From Lentzea sp. NBRC 105346 (GTDB lineage: Bacteria > Actinomycetota > Actinomycetes > Mycobacteriales > Pseudonocardiaceae), in NCBI RefSeq assembly GCF_030269605.1, contig NZ_BSTQ01000024.1:1-64000 (forward strand): DNA of 64,000 nt, in the 5' to 3' direction. The position numbers and the translations under genes are program-made. Positions 16,201 through 23,728 of this stretch are shown here, piece after piece. The notes under the pieces are model-generated. The model was not told where the DNA came from. It did no database searches and saw nothing but the letters and a program-made list of their open reading frames with translations. Within the stretch, counting starts at the first letter, position 1. Each line of letters starts with the position of its first letter.

Positions 16201-17193
16201 ATGGGTGCTCGTCGTACTGCGTTCGCAAGCGTCCTGGCGCTGGCGGTCGGCACCTTCGTGGGACCGACGGCCCTGGCCGCCGGCGATGACGTCGAGCCGA
16301 TGGCCATCAAGCAGATCGCCAGCGGACTGAAGCAAGCCTGGGGTCTGGACTTCCTGCCTGACGGGACCGGTGTCTTCACGCAGAAGGACGCCAAGACGGT
16401 CAGCACGATCACGAAGGACGGCAAGGTCACCAAGATCGCGGACATTCCCGGGGTCAGCGTGACCAAGGAGGCCGGCCTGCTGGGGATCGCCGTGTCGCCG
16501 GACTTCGCGACCGACAAGACCCTGTTCATCTACTACACGACCGGGAGCGACAACCGGATCGCGAAGCTCCCGTACGGCAGCTCGACGCCGCAGCCGATCG
16601 TGACCGGCATCCCGCGCGGCTCGCAGTTCCACCACGGCGGCCGGCTCGAGTTCGGACCGGACGGCTTCCTGTACGCCGGCACCGGTGACGGTCAGAACGG
16701 CGGCAACGCCCAGAACAAGAGTTCCTTGGGCGGCAAGGTGCTGCGCATGACCAAGGACGGCAAGCCCGCGCCGGGCAACCCGTTCAACTCGCTGGTCTAC
16801 TCCTACGGCCACCGCAACGTGCAGGGCCTGGCCTGGGTCGGCAGCACGCTCTACGTGTCGGACATCGGTGCCAGCAAGGTCGACGAGCTGAACAAGATCG
16901 AGGCCGGCAAGAACTACGGCTGGCCGACGTGTGAGGGTTCGTGCAGCAACCCGAACTTCGTCAACCCGGTGAAGCAGTGGCCGACGTCGTCGGCGACGCC
17001 GAGCGGCCTCGCGTCGTTCAACGGCAAGCTGTACATGGCATCGCTCAAGGGCGGTACGTACAAACTGGACACCAGCGGAAACGGCGGCAAGATCTACACG
17101 AACCTCGGCCGGACGCGCGCTGAGGAAGACGGCCCGGACAACTCACTGTGGGTAGTCACGCCGGGCGGAATCTACATCGCCGACGGTAACTGA
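16201..17193 (+). CDS. Secreted PQQ-dependent sugar dehydrogenase (glucose/sorbosone dehydrogenase family)
   Basis: A 330-residue precursor with a Sec signal (RTAFASVLALAVGTFVGPTALAA). The mature part is a six-bladed GSDH/Asd-type propeller: WGLDFLPDGTG, AGLLGIAVSPDF, FHHGGRLEFGPDGFLYAGTG (with the catalytic-His region), VYSYGHRNVQGLAWVG, EAGKNYGWPTCEG. These enzymes oxidise aldoses in the periplasm or outside the cell with PQQ and Ca2+. The ATG at 16201 follows GGAGGG. Divergent from the PQQ operon and tandem with a paralogue, so cofactor supply and use are clustered. It is somewhat shorter than its paralogue near the C-terminus. Confidence 0.88.
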   Translation: MGARRTAFASVLALAVGTFVGPTALAAGDDVEPMAIKQIASGLKQAWGLDFLPDGTGVFTQKDAKTVSTITKDGKVTKIADIPGVSVTKEAGLLGIAVSPDFATDKTLFIYYTTGSDNRIAKLPYGSSTPQPIVTGIPRGSQFHHGGRLEFGPDGFLYAGTGDGQNGGNAQNKSSLGGKVLRMTKDGKPAPGNPFNSLVYSYGHRNVQGLAWVGSTLYVSDIGASKVDELNKIEAGKNYGWPTCEGSCSNPNFVNPVKQWPTSSATPSGLASFNGKLYMASLKGGTYKLDTSGNGGKIYTNLGRTRAEEDGPDNSLWVVTPGGIYIADGN

Positions 17194-17202
17194 CCGTAGC
17201 CC

Positions 17203-17245
17203 GCGGCGCTCCGCGTCTCGACCGCTCGTAGGCGCGGAGCGCCGC
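17203..17245 (+). terminator. Hairpin between the two sugar dehydrogenase genes
   Basis: A perfect 13-bp stem (17203-17215 with 17233-17245) encloses a 17-nt loop, 9 bp after the stop at 17193. There is no U run, which is common for actinomycete terminators. Confidence 0.75.
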
Positions 17246-17341
17246 ACCCCTCCGATGACTGTTGTGTACCACTGCGTTCTGTGATTGCATCGCTACGCCC
17301 CGATCCGCCGCCGCCAAACGAGCGGACCTGGAGGAGAGCAC

Positions 17342-18373
17342 ATGCGTGCTCGCCGATTCGCGGTCGCGGCCCTCGGCGCCGCGGCTGTTGTGTCATTCGG
17401 CGTTGGGCCGGCCGTCGCACAGGACGGACCTTCGGCGCAGGCCGTGCGGACCATCGCCACCAAGCTCGATATCCCCTGGGACATCGAGTTCGCACCCGAC
17501 GGCAGCGGTATCTTCACCGAGCGGGACACCCGGAAGATCAAGAAGATCAAGGGTACGACGATCACCACCCTCGACACCGTCTCGGAAGCCTCGACGACGG
17601 GCGGTGAGGGCGGCCTGCTCGGGCTCGCGTTGTCGAAGACGTTCGCGACCGACAACACGGTGTTCATCTACTACTCGACCGGTAGCGACAACCGCATCGC
17701 CAAGAAGAAGCTGGGCAGCCCGGCGCAGCCGATCGTGACCGGAATCCCGAGGAACCGCTACCACAACGGCGGCGGTCTCGAGTTCGGTCCGGACGGCTTC
17801 CTGTACGCCACCACCGGTGACGGCCAGAACAAGGCCAACGCGCAGAACAAGAACTCGCTCGGCGGCAAGATCCTTCGCTTCGACACCAACGGAAAGGCCG
17901 CGCCGGGCAACCCGTTCAACTCGCTGGTCTACTCCTACGGTCACCGCAACGTCCAGGGCATCACGTGGGTCGGCACCACCGCGTACGCCACGGAGTTCGG
18001 CGACGCCAAGACCGACGAGCTGAACAAGATCGAGGCGGGCAAGAACTACGGCTGGCCCAACTGTGAGGGCCCGTGCAACACGCCCGGCTACACGAACCCC
18101 GTGAAGTCGTGGAGCAACAAGGAGGCCGGCCCGGCCGGCATCGGTTTCTACAAGGGCGCGCTGTACATCGGCGCGGTCACCGGCAAGCGGGTGTGGAAGG
18201 TGCCGGTGAACGGCGCCTCGCTCGGCAACCCGCAGTCCGTCTTCACCGGCTACGGCCGGGTCCGTGCGGTCGCCCCTGCCCCGGACGGAACCCTGTGGCT
18301 CGGAACGTCCAACCAGGACAACAACGGTTCGCCCGGTGCCACGGACGACCGGATCCTGTCGACTGACGGCTGA
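17342..18373 (+). CDS. Secreted PQQ-dependent sugar dehydrogenase, paralogue
   Basis: A 343-residue precursor with signal peptide RRFAVAALGAAAVVSFGVGP...AVAQ and the same propeller motifs as its neighbour: WDIEFAPDGSG, GGLLGLALSKTF, YHNGGGLEFGPDGFLYATTG, VYSYGHRNVQGITWVG, EAGKNYGWPNCEG, plus a full last blade (VAPAPDGTLWLGTSN). GGAGGAG precedes the ATG at 17342. The two genes arose by tandem duplication and each has its own upstream region after the hairpin, so separate control is possible. Sugar specificity unknown. Confidence 0.88.
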   Translation: MRARRFAVAALGAAAVVSFGVGPAVAQDGPSAQAVRTIATKLDIPWDIEFAPDGSGIFTERDTRKIKKIKGTTITTLDTVSEASTTGGEGGLLGLALSKTFATDNTVFIYYSTGSDNRIAKKKLGSPAQPIVTGIPRNRYHNGGGLEFGPDGFLYATTGDGQNKANAQNKNSLGGKILRFDTNGKAAPGNPFNSLVYSYGHRNVQGITWVGTTAYATEFGDAKTDELNKIEAGKNYGWPNCEGPCNTPGYTNPVKSWSNKEAGPAGIGFYKGALYIGAVTGKRVWKVPVNGASLGNPQSVFTGYGRVRAVAPAPDGTLWLGTSNQDNNGSPGATDDRILSTDG

Positions 18374-18379
18374 TCTGCG

Positions 18380-19525
18380 CTAGTTGCGTGCTGCGGGCAT
18401 CCGGCGGAACTGTTCCAGTACCGCCGGATCCTGCAGCTGCATCCACTGAATCACCTCGGTGTAGGTGGCGCAGACCGTCTCCGGCTTGCCGCACACCTCG
18501 TCCATGTACTGCTCCACCGCGGTGGAGAACGCCCCGCCCGCCCACTCGTTGAAGTGGTTGCCGATCACGATCGGCGCGCGGTTTCCGTTGAGCGCCGCCG
18601 TGTACACCGACCGGTAGGTGTCGACGACGATCTGCGTGAACTCGGCCGTGCGCGCGTTGTCGTCCTTGGCGCCGTTGAGCGCGTACCAGAGGTTGAAGTC
18701 CATCATCACGACCTGCTTGCCCAGTGCGGGCACTCTCACCTCGGGCATGGGGAACTCCCACATTCCGTCCACAACGGACGGCCACTGGACGCCGAGGCTC
18801 ACGTGGCTCGTGTCGTAGGCCAGGCCGTGGCCGAGCATCGCCGGGAACGCCTGCTTCCAGTCGCCTTCCAGGCACGGCGTTCTGCCGCCGCGCACGGCGT
18901 CCGGCGGCAGGTTCAGCCCCGCGGCGCGCGCCTTGTCGAGGATGCGGCGGAACGAGTCGAGCTCGGCGTTCCAGTCCGCGGTCTGCCAGCGTCCGACCGA
19001 GGGCTCGTCGCCGGTGCAGTAGTGGCCGTTGTAGTGCGTGCCGATCTCGTGCCCGTCGGCGATCACGTCGTTGAGGTACTTGATGCGGTTCGCGACGTCC
19101 TGCCGCGACCCGCCGAACCCGATGGACGAGTAACCGCGCTGATGGCCGGGACCGGTGTAGTCGTTGGCGTCCTGGTCCGCGACGAGGTACACACCGGACA
19201 GCAGACCGGTGACGTGCGCGCCCTTCCGCTTCGTCAGCGGCAGCACGCGATCCCAGTGTTCCTTCGACGCGGCGCCGTCGAACGAGAACAGCACGAACTG
19301 CGGCGGCTTCTCACCCGGCGCGAGCTTGCGCATCCACGGCTGGTTGCCCGATCCGGCCGGGACCGTCGGCGTGGGACCGGTGTTCTTCGGCGACGGCAGG
19401 CGCGGGGCCATGGGTAACGGCGAGGACTCCTGTGTGGTCTGTTCCGGCTCGCCGCCGACGAACATCAACAGGATGAGGGTCAGTGAGAGCGCGACCCCCG
19501 TGCTCAACCATGCCCAGCGCTTCAC
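18380..19525 (-). CDS. Polysaccharide deacetylase family protein, membrane-anchored or secreted
   Basis: A 381-residue protein with one N-terminal hydrophobic segment (WAWLSTGVALSLTLILLMFV) and a Ser/Pro/Thr-rich linker. The NodB-like domain shows FVLFSFDGAA in place of the usual TFDDGP (the second Asp is replaced) and HEIGTHYNGHY as the metal-binding HxxxH. It may deacetylate a cell-envelope glycan, though the altered motif 1 makes activity uncertain. The GTG start at 19525 has no strong ribosome site. It lies 56 bp downstream of the sortase gene on the same strand; a small 7-bp hairpin (19554-19570) separates them. Confidence 0.75.
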   Translation of the reverse strand: MKRWAWLSTGVALSLTLILLMFVGGEPEQTTQESSPLPMAPRLPSPKNTGPTPTVPAGSGNQPWMRKLAPGEKPPQFVLFSFDGAASKEHWDRVLPLTKRKGAHVTGLLSGVYLVADQDANDYTGPGHQRGYSSIGFGGSRQDVANRIKYLNDVIADGHEIGTHYNGHYCTGDEPSVGRWQTADWNAELDSFRRILDKARAAGLNLPPDAVRGGRTPCLEGDWKQAFPAMLGHGLAYDTSHVSLGVQWPSVVDGMWEFPMPEVRVPALGKQVVMMDFNLWYALNGAKDDNARTAEFTQIVVDTYRSVYTAALNGNRAPIVIGNHFNEWAGGAFSTAVEQYMDEVCGKPETVCATYTEVIQWMQLQDPAVLEQFRRMPAARN

Positions 19526-19581
19526 ATAAGGGGAAGACTCGCCGTCACCCGAAAGGGTTGCTTCAACCCTGTGTTTGATTC

Positions 19582-20259
19582 CTAGAGGGGGTCGGCGATC
19601 ACAACGCGGTTCGCCTCGTACCCGCTCTGGCCGCCGATCCACTGTCCGCCGCAGGTCACGAGCACGAGCCGGTGCGCGCCGCGCGGTCCGAAGAGCTCGA
19701 GCGCCCGGTTGGGCAGATCGTTCTTGTTGATCGTCAGGACCTGCGAGACCTTGAACGTGAACTGCTTGCCCGCGCTGTCGGCGACGGTGATCTCGCGCCC
19801 GACCGCCGCGCGCCACAGTTCGGCGAACGGGCCCTTGGCGCCCTTCCAGTCGACGTGTCCGGCGAGGACGGTCGCGCCTTCCTTGCCGGTGAGCTCGGCG
19901 CCCCACCAGGTGGCCTCGCCGATGCCGTCCGGGACGGGCAGCACGCCGTTGACGACCTCGCGGCGCACGAGCGTCGCGGTGCCGCCCTCGGGCAGCTTCA
20001 CCGTGCCGGGCTTGGGTTTCTCCTGCGGTGGTGCGGCCTTCTGCTGTTCACCCTTGATCCGGGCGCCGCCGACGAGTCCCGTCAGGTCGGCGCCGCGGCC
20101 GGTGGCGAGGCTGTCGCCGATCGGGCCCGCGGGCACGACCGGGACCTCGTCGCCCAGCGCTTTGCCGAGGACGATCTCGGGCTTGGACGTGGCGACCAGC
20201 GCGCCGGTGGCGAGGATCCCCGCCACCAGCGCGCCGGTCAGGAACGCCTTGGAACTCAC
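19582..20259 (-). CDS. Class E/F-type sortase
   Basis: A 225-residue transpeptidase with an N-terminal membrane segment (AFLTGALVAGILATGALVA), a proline-rich linker and the sortase barrel carrying the catalytic triad: His in VLAGHVDW, Cys in LVLVTCGG and Arg in YEANRVVI. It would attach surface proteins to the cell wall on the outer face of the membrane. The GTG start overlaps the stop of the surface-protein gene at 20256 as GTGA, strongly implying a dedicated sortase-substrate pair. Confidence 0.88.
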   Translation of the reverse strand: MSSKAFLTGALVAGILATGALVATSKPEIVLGKALGDEVPVVPAGPIGDSLATGRGADLTGLVGGARIKGEQQKAAPPQEKPKPGTVKLPEGGTATLVRREVVNGVLPVPDGIGEATWWGAELTGKEGATVLAGHVDWKGAKGPFAELWRAAVGREITVADSAGKQFTFKVSQVLTINKNDLPNRALELFGPRGAHRLVLVTCGGQWIGGQSGYEANRVVIADPL

Positions 20260-21644
20260 TGCCTGCGCCACACCAGGAAGCCGGCCAGGGCGGCAACCGC
20301 CACCACGAGGCTGCCGACACCGAGGATCAGGCCACCGCGCAGCTCGGTGCTGAAGGAGGCCGTGGCCACCGGGGTCTGGCCGTTCGCACCTGCCGGGATG
20401 GTGCTCGGGACCTTCGGCTTGTTCGGCTTGTTCAGCACCTCGAGCGCGAGCGTCTGGCCCGGCTCGACCTTGCCGCACGCGGCCGGCGGTGCCTTCGGGT
20501 CGAAGAACTCCTCATAACCCTTGGGCGCCGCGACCTCGATGATGCAGATCTCCTGCGGGGTGCGCAGGTCCGGGATCGCGACGGTGCCGTCCTCCCCGGT
20601 CTGCAGCACGATCGGCTTGCCGTCCGTGCCGACGAGCTGCGTGTCGTCCTGCTTGAGCGCGGGCGCGACCTTGTCCGCACCGGTGACGCGCAGCGCGACG
20701 CCCGCGATGGCCTTCTTCGTCTCCGAGTCCAGCTTGGTGATCTTCACCGCACCGGGCGCGGTCTTCGCGGTCGTCCCGGCGTTCGCGGGCAGCTTCTTCT
20801 CGCCGCCGGTCGTGACGATGCGCTGCATGTTGTCGGTCGTCGTCGGCACATGCACGACCGGCCGGTCGGCCGGGCTGTCCGCGACGATCGCGAGCGCGGG
20901 CTTCGGGCCCGTCGGGATGACGCTGACCTTCAGCGCCGAGCCGTCGGCGGGCGTGGTGAGCGTGCCCGTCGTCGACCCGTCCTCGAGCTTGGCGTCGGTG
21001 AGCGTGAACGAGACCGGGGCGCTCGGGACGCCCTTCTGGTTGGCCTTCAGCAGCTGCACGGTCCACTCACCGGCGGTGCCGATCACCTGCGGGGTGGCCG
21101 GCGCCTTCGCCTGCAGCGTCCACGGGCCGCGGTTGGCCTCGGCGTCCGCCTTCAACCGGCCGACGGCGTCGCGGACGACCTGCGGCAGGTTGTTGAAGTA
21201 GAACTCGGCGTTGTACGCCAGGAACTTCGGGTCGGTCGTGTCGTAGCGCAGCTGGTTGTGCGGGAAGGCGGTCCAGCTGTGCAGCAGGTGCGCCAGTGCC
21301 GCGGCCTCTTCGGGAGCCTTGGTCGTGGTGTAGCGCAGCAGCAGATAGGAGATGTTGGCGGCGATCTCGGGGGCGAGCTTCGCGCCGCCCTTGGTGAGCA
21401 GTTCGTCACCGTCCTTGTAGGGGACGGCGCTGTCGGGGGCGGGCAGCGCGTACTGGACGCACCAGACCTGCTTGCCCTGCCAGATGTAGGAGCCGTGCCA
21501 CTCCGACCCGGTCGGGGCGTTCGGCTGCAGCGCGCCCGCGTTGAAGCCGATTCCCTTGACGCCGACCGCGTCCGCCGCCGCGGGGGCGGTCAGCAGGGCC
21601 AGCCCTGCCACCACCATCGCGCCGGCAAGTCGTTTCCAGCCCAT
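20256..21644 (-). CDS. SpaA-like surface protein, probable sortase substrate
   Basis: A 462-residue precursor with a signal peptide (RLAGAMVVAGLALLTAPAAADA), an N-terminal domain with VWCVQYALPAPD that recalls actinobacterial thioester-domain adhesins, a middle beta-sandwich, a SpaA/prealbumin-like domain (VKITKLDSETKKAIAGVAL, KL-D and downstream Glu for an isopeptide bond), and a C-terminal membrane segment ending FLVWRRQ. No canonical LPXTG or LAXTG is visible before the membrane segment; KVPSTIPAGANG is the nearest candidate. ATG 21644 is chosen because it starts the signal peptide. Translationally coupled to the sortase gene. Confidence 0.8.
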   Translation of the reverse strand: MGWKRLAGAMVVAGLALLTAPAAADAVGVKGIGFNAGALQPNAPTGSEWHGSYIWQGKQVWCVQYALPAPDSAVPYKDGDELLTKGGAKLAPEIAANISYLLLRYTTTKAPEEAAALAHLLHSWTAFPHNQLRYDTTDPKFLAYNAEFYFNNLPQVVRDAVGRLKADAEANRGPWTLQAKAPATPQVIGTAGEWTVQLLKANQKGVPSAPVSFTLTDAKLEDGSTTGTLTTPADGSALKVSVIPTGPKPALAIVADSPADRPVVHVPTTTDNMQRIVTTGGEKKLPANAGTTAKTAPGAVKITKLDSETKKAIAGVALRVTGADKVAPALKQDDTQLVGTDGKPIVLQTGEDGTVAIPDLRTPQEICIIEVAAPKGYEEFFDPKAPPAACGKVEPGQTLALEVLNKPNKPKVPSTIPAGANGQTPVATASFSTELRGGLILGVGSLVVAVAALAGFLVWRRQ

Positions 21645-21963
21645 CGCTGATCTTGATCCCCTCTGACCTGTGGGTTTCCGGATGCGAGACTGGCCTTCCC
21701 CCACATTGGGGACAAGCCGCCACAGGGGGGAAGTGTGTGGTCACTCTCGGTGTGAATGTGATTGGAATGTGACGAGGGTTACTCACTTTGGGACCGACAC
21801 GCCGCGACACGCCGCCATCTCATTACGCTCCGGAGTTATTGCATGTTGCGGTACATGTGATCTCCCTCGCGGGTAAAGTCCCTTTTACCGACGGGGGAAC
21901 CGGGCGCACAGCAGGTTCGTTGAACCCGTGACGGCGTCAGATACGCCAATCCAGGAGGACGAG
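21645..21963. other. Divergent promoter region, no gene
   Basis: The 319-bp spacer between the surface-protein and Bax-inhibitor genes holds no coding frame with actinomycete codon bias. Two inverted repeats are visible: an 8-bp arm CTTCCCCC near 21692 pairing with GGGGGAAG near 21723, and GGTAAA (21872-21877) with TTTACC (21884-21889). Both could be operators. Confidence 0.45.
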
Positions 21964-22764
21964 GTGCGTTCCACCAGCAACCCGGCTTTCCGGAACCTGC
22001 CGACAAGCGGTGGGTACGGAAGCTACGCAGGCTTCGGCCAGCCGCAGGAAGCGTACGGCTACCAGCAGGCCCCGCCGCTGGCCGGCGAGCGGCCGATGAC
22101 GATCGACGACGTCGTCACCAAGACGGCGATCACGCTCGGCGTGGTCGCGGTCGGTGCCGTCGCGACGTACCTGACCAAGGCTTACGCGCTCGCGTTTCCG
22201 GCGGCCATCGTCGGTCTCGTGCTCGCCTTGATCATCATCTTCAAGCGCACGCCCAGCCCCGCGCTGGTCATCAGCTACGCCGTCGCCGAGGGCATCTTCC
22301 TCGGTGGCATCAGCGGCATCATCGGTCGTGCCCTCGACAACGTGGTGCCGGGCAACGGGATCGCGGTCATCGGGCAGGCCGTGATCGGCACTCTCGGTGT
22401 GTTCGGCGGCATGCTCGTCGTTTACAAGACCGGCGCGGTGCGGGTCACTCCCAAGTTCACCAAGTGGATCGTTGGGGCGATCATCGGTGTCGGCGTGCTC
22501 ATGCTGTTCAACCTGATCGCATCGTTCTTCGTTTCCGGTGGGATCGGGCTGCGGGACGGTGGGCCGCTCGCCATCGTGTTCTCGCTCGTTTGCATCGGGT
22601 TGGCGGCGTTCTCGTTCTTGATCGACTTTGATGCTGCCGATCAGGCTATTCGGGCCGGCGTGCCGGCCAAGTACTCGTGGCAGATCGCCTTCGGACTGAC
22701 GGTCACGCTCGTGTGGCTGTACACCGAGATCCTGCGGCTGCTGTCGTACTTCAACTCCGACTGA
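21964..22764 (+). CDS. Bax inhibitor-1/YccA family membrane protein
   Basis: A protein with a short Gly/Tyr/Gln-rich cytosolic N-terminus (residues 1-45) and seven hydrophobic segments from about residue 60 (AITLGVVAVGAVATYLT onward to WQIAFGLTVTLVWLYTEILR). It belongs to the YccA/BI-1 family of pH-sensitive cation-leak proteins; bacterial role unclear. An in-frame GTG lies at 21928, but an exact AGGAGG at 21953-21958 sits 5 bp before GTG 21964, which decides that start (266 residues). A hairpin terminator follows. Confidence 0.88.
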   Translation: MRSTSNPAFRNLPTSGGYGSYAGFGQPQEAYGYQQAPPLAGERPMTIDDVVTKTAITLGVVAVGAVATYLTKAYALAFPAAIVGLVLALIIIFKRTPSPALVISYAVAEGIFLGGISGIIGRALDNVVPGNGIAVIGQAVIGTLGVFGGMLVVYKTGAVRVTPKFTKWIVGAIIGVGVLMLFNLIASFFVSGGIGLRDGGPLAIVFSLVCIGLAAFSFLIDFDAADQAIRAGVPAKYSWQIAFGLTVTLVWLYTEILRLLSYFNSD

Positions 22765-22780
22765 TCGTTGCTTGCTTAGG

Positions 22781-22811
22781 CGCCCCTCGGCTTCGGCCGG
22801 GGGGCGTTTTG
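22781..22811 (+). terminator. Intrinsic terminator of the Bax-inhibitor gene
   Basis: An 11-bp stem CGCCCCTCGGC (one G-T pair) closes on TTCG and is followed by TTTT, 16 bp after the stop codon. Confidence 0.85.
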
Positions 22812-23338
22812 CGTTGCGTTTGTGTTGACGCGGCGGCTTTCGTGGTGGGTCGCGTTTGTGTTGACGCGCTGACTTTCCTTGGCTGCCGGTTCCGTGCGTG
22901 GTTGCGCCTTGGCTGCCGGTTTCGTGCGTGGTCGCCTTTTACTGCTCGGGGCTCCGCCCCGGACCCCGGCTCAGCTCAAAGAGGGGCCCATGGGTGGTTT
23001 CGTTTCGTAGTGGGTTGCGTTGGGGTGGTGTGCCCCTCCCGTCGCATCGCACCAGAGGCAGCCACAACTGAGCCCCGAGGTCAAGCGAAAAGCGTGCTTG
23101 ACCTCGGGGCTCAGTTGCGGCAGGGCTTCGCCTGCGATGCGACGGGAGGGGCCCACCACCTGGTGGTTTCCTGCGCTGGCGCGCAGGTGAGGGCTCGCTC
23201 GCTTCGCATCGCGAGTCCCACGTTCCTGCACCCCGAGTCCTACGTTCCCGGGGCCTCGCGCTTCGCGCATCGTGTGCGCGAGTCGCAATTCAGCCCGCGT
23301 GTTGCCCGCTCAGCCCCGCTGAGTTGTCCTTTCAGGCG
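22812..23338. repeat. Non-coding repeat-rich stretch with short tandem repeats
   Basis: No gene is seen. The stretch is built of repeats: CGTTTGTGTTGACGCG at 22817-22832 and 22853-22868; a 26-bp unit starting CCTTGGCTGCCGG at 22877 and again at 22907; and CGAGTCCYACGTTCC at 23212 and 23234. It also contains the large palindrome listed separately. Long frames here have aberrant codon use and are not proteins. Confidence 0.7.
23024..23160. repeat. 137-nt imperfect palindrome (giant hairpin)
   Basis: Outer arms of 28 bp (23024-23051 and 23133-23160) pair with one mismatch. Inner arms of 22 bp (23065-23086 and 23096-23117) pair perfectly. They are separated by a 13/15-nt internal bulge and capped by a 9-nt loop GAAAAGCGT. 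The flanking genes have their own terminators, so it is not explained as either one. Confidence 0.85.
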
Positions 23339-23340
23339 AC

Positions 23341-23360
23341 AAAAAAGGGGCTAACCCCTT
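23341..23360 (-). terminator. Intrinsic terminator of the 71-residue Cys/His protein gene
   Basis: On the minus strand AAGGGG-TTAG-CCCCTT is followed by a run of six T, 12 bp after the stop at 23372. Confidence 0.85.
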
Positions 23361-23371
23361 GTGGGGCGCCC

Positions 23372-23587
23372 CTAGCTCCTCCAGCGGACCTCTTCTGGGA
23401 GTTCCGTTCCTACTTTGATCAAGCAGGTCGTGCAGAGTTGTCCGTGTTGCTCGCGCTCGACCCGTTCCTGGGGGACCGAGTGTTCGCACACCGCTTCGTA
23501 GTAGCCGCGTGCCGCGTCGTGTGCCTGGTCTATGGCGAAGGCGTGGCATCGCAGGTCGTATCCGCTGTGCCACCACACATATGGCAT
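23372..23587 (-). CDS. Small Cys/His protein, unknown function
   Basis: A 71-residue protein starting PYVWWHSGYDLRCHAF and containing a C-x-H pair (AVCEHSVPQER) and a CxxC (GQLCTTCLIKVG), so a small zinc-binding fold is possible. I do not recognise a named family. Reality of the gene is supported by an AAGGAGGG ribosome site 7 bp before the ATG, an intrinsic terminator directly after the stop and G/C-rich third positions, all in contrast to the non-coding DNA next to it. An inverted repeat GATGACG/CGTCATC lies upstream (about 23634-23665). Confidence 0.72.
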   Translation of the reverse strand: MPYVWWHSGYDLRCHAFAIDQAHDAARGYYEAVCEHSVPQERVEREQHGQLCTTCLIKVGTELPEEVRWRS

Positions 23588-23676
23588 GTCCGACCCTCCT
23601 TGCTCACCGGTAGGGACGGACTCCCACGCGTGTGATGACGCCGGTTGCGGCGAATAACGTCATCGGCACCTGAGAG

Positions 23677-23715
23677 GGTGTGCGAGTACCTCCGATCGGG
23701 TGGTACTCGCACACC
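23677..23715 (-). terminator. Terminator of the thiolase gene
   Basis: A perfect 14-bp stem GGTGTGCGAGTACC pairs across an 11-nt loop, 14 bp past the thiolase stop on the minus strand. It is symmetrical and could act in both directions. Confidence 0.8.
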
Positions 23716-23728
23716 TGTCAAAAGACCG

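Noticed and set aside
16153..16812. Long minus-strand frames antisense to the sugar dehydrogenase and many other genes
   Set aside because: High G+C gives long open antisense frames; these lack ribosome sites and recognisable domains while the opposite strand encodes clear enzymes.
20256..21644. A true thioester domain in the SpaA-like protein
   Set aside because: The WCVQ Cys is suggestive, but no partner Gln motif (TQxA) is visible, so it is mentioned only as a resemblance.
22677..23354. 225-codon frame across the repeat-rich stretch after the Bax-inhibitor gene
   Set aside because: It starts inside the previous gene, runs through the terminator and palindrome, and its composition follows the repeats, not protein coding bias.
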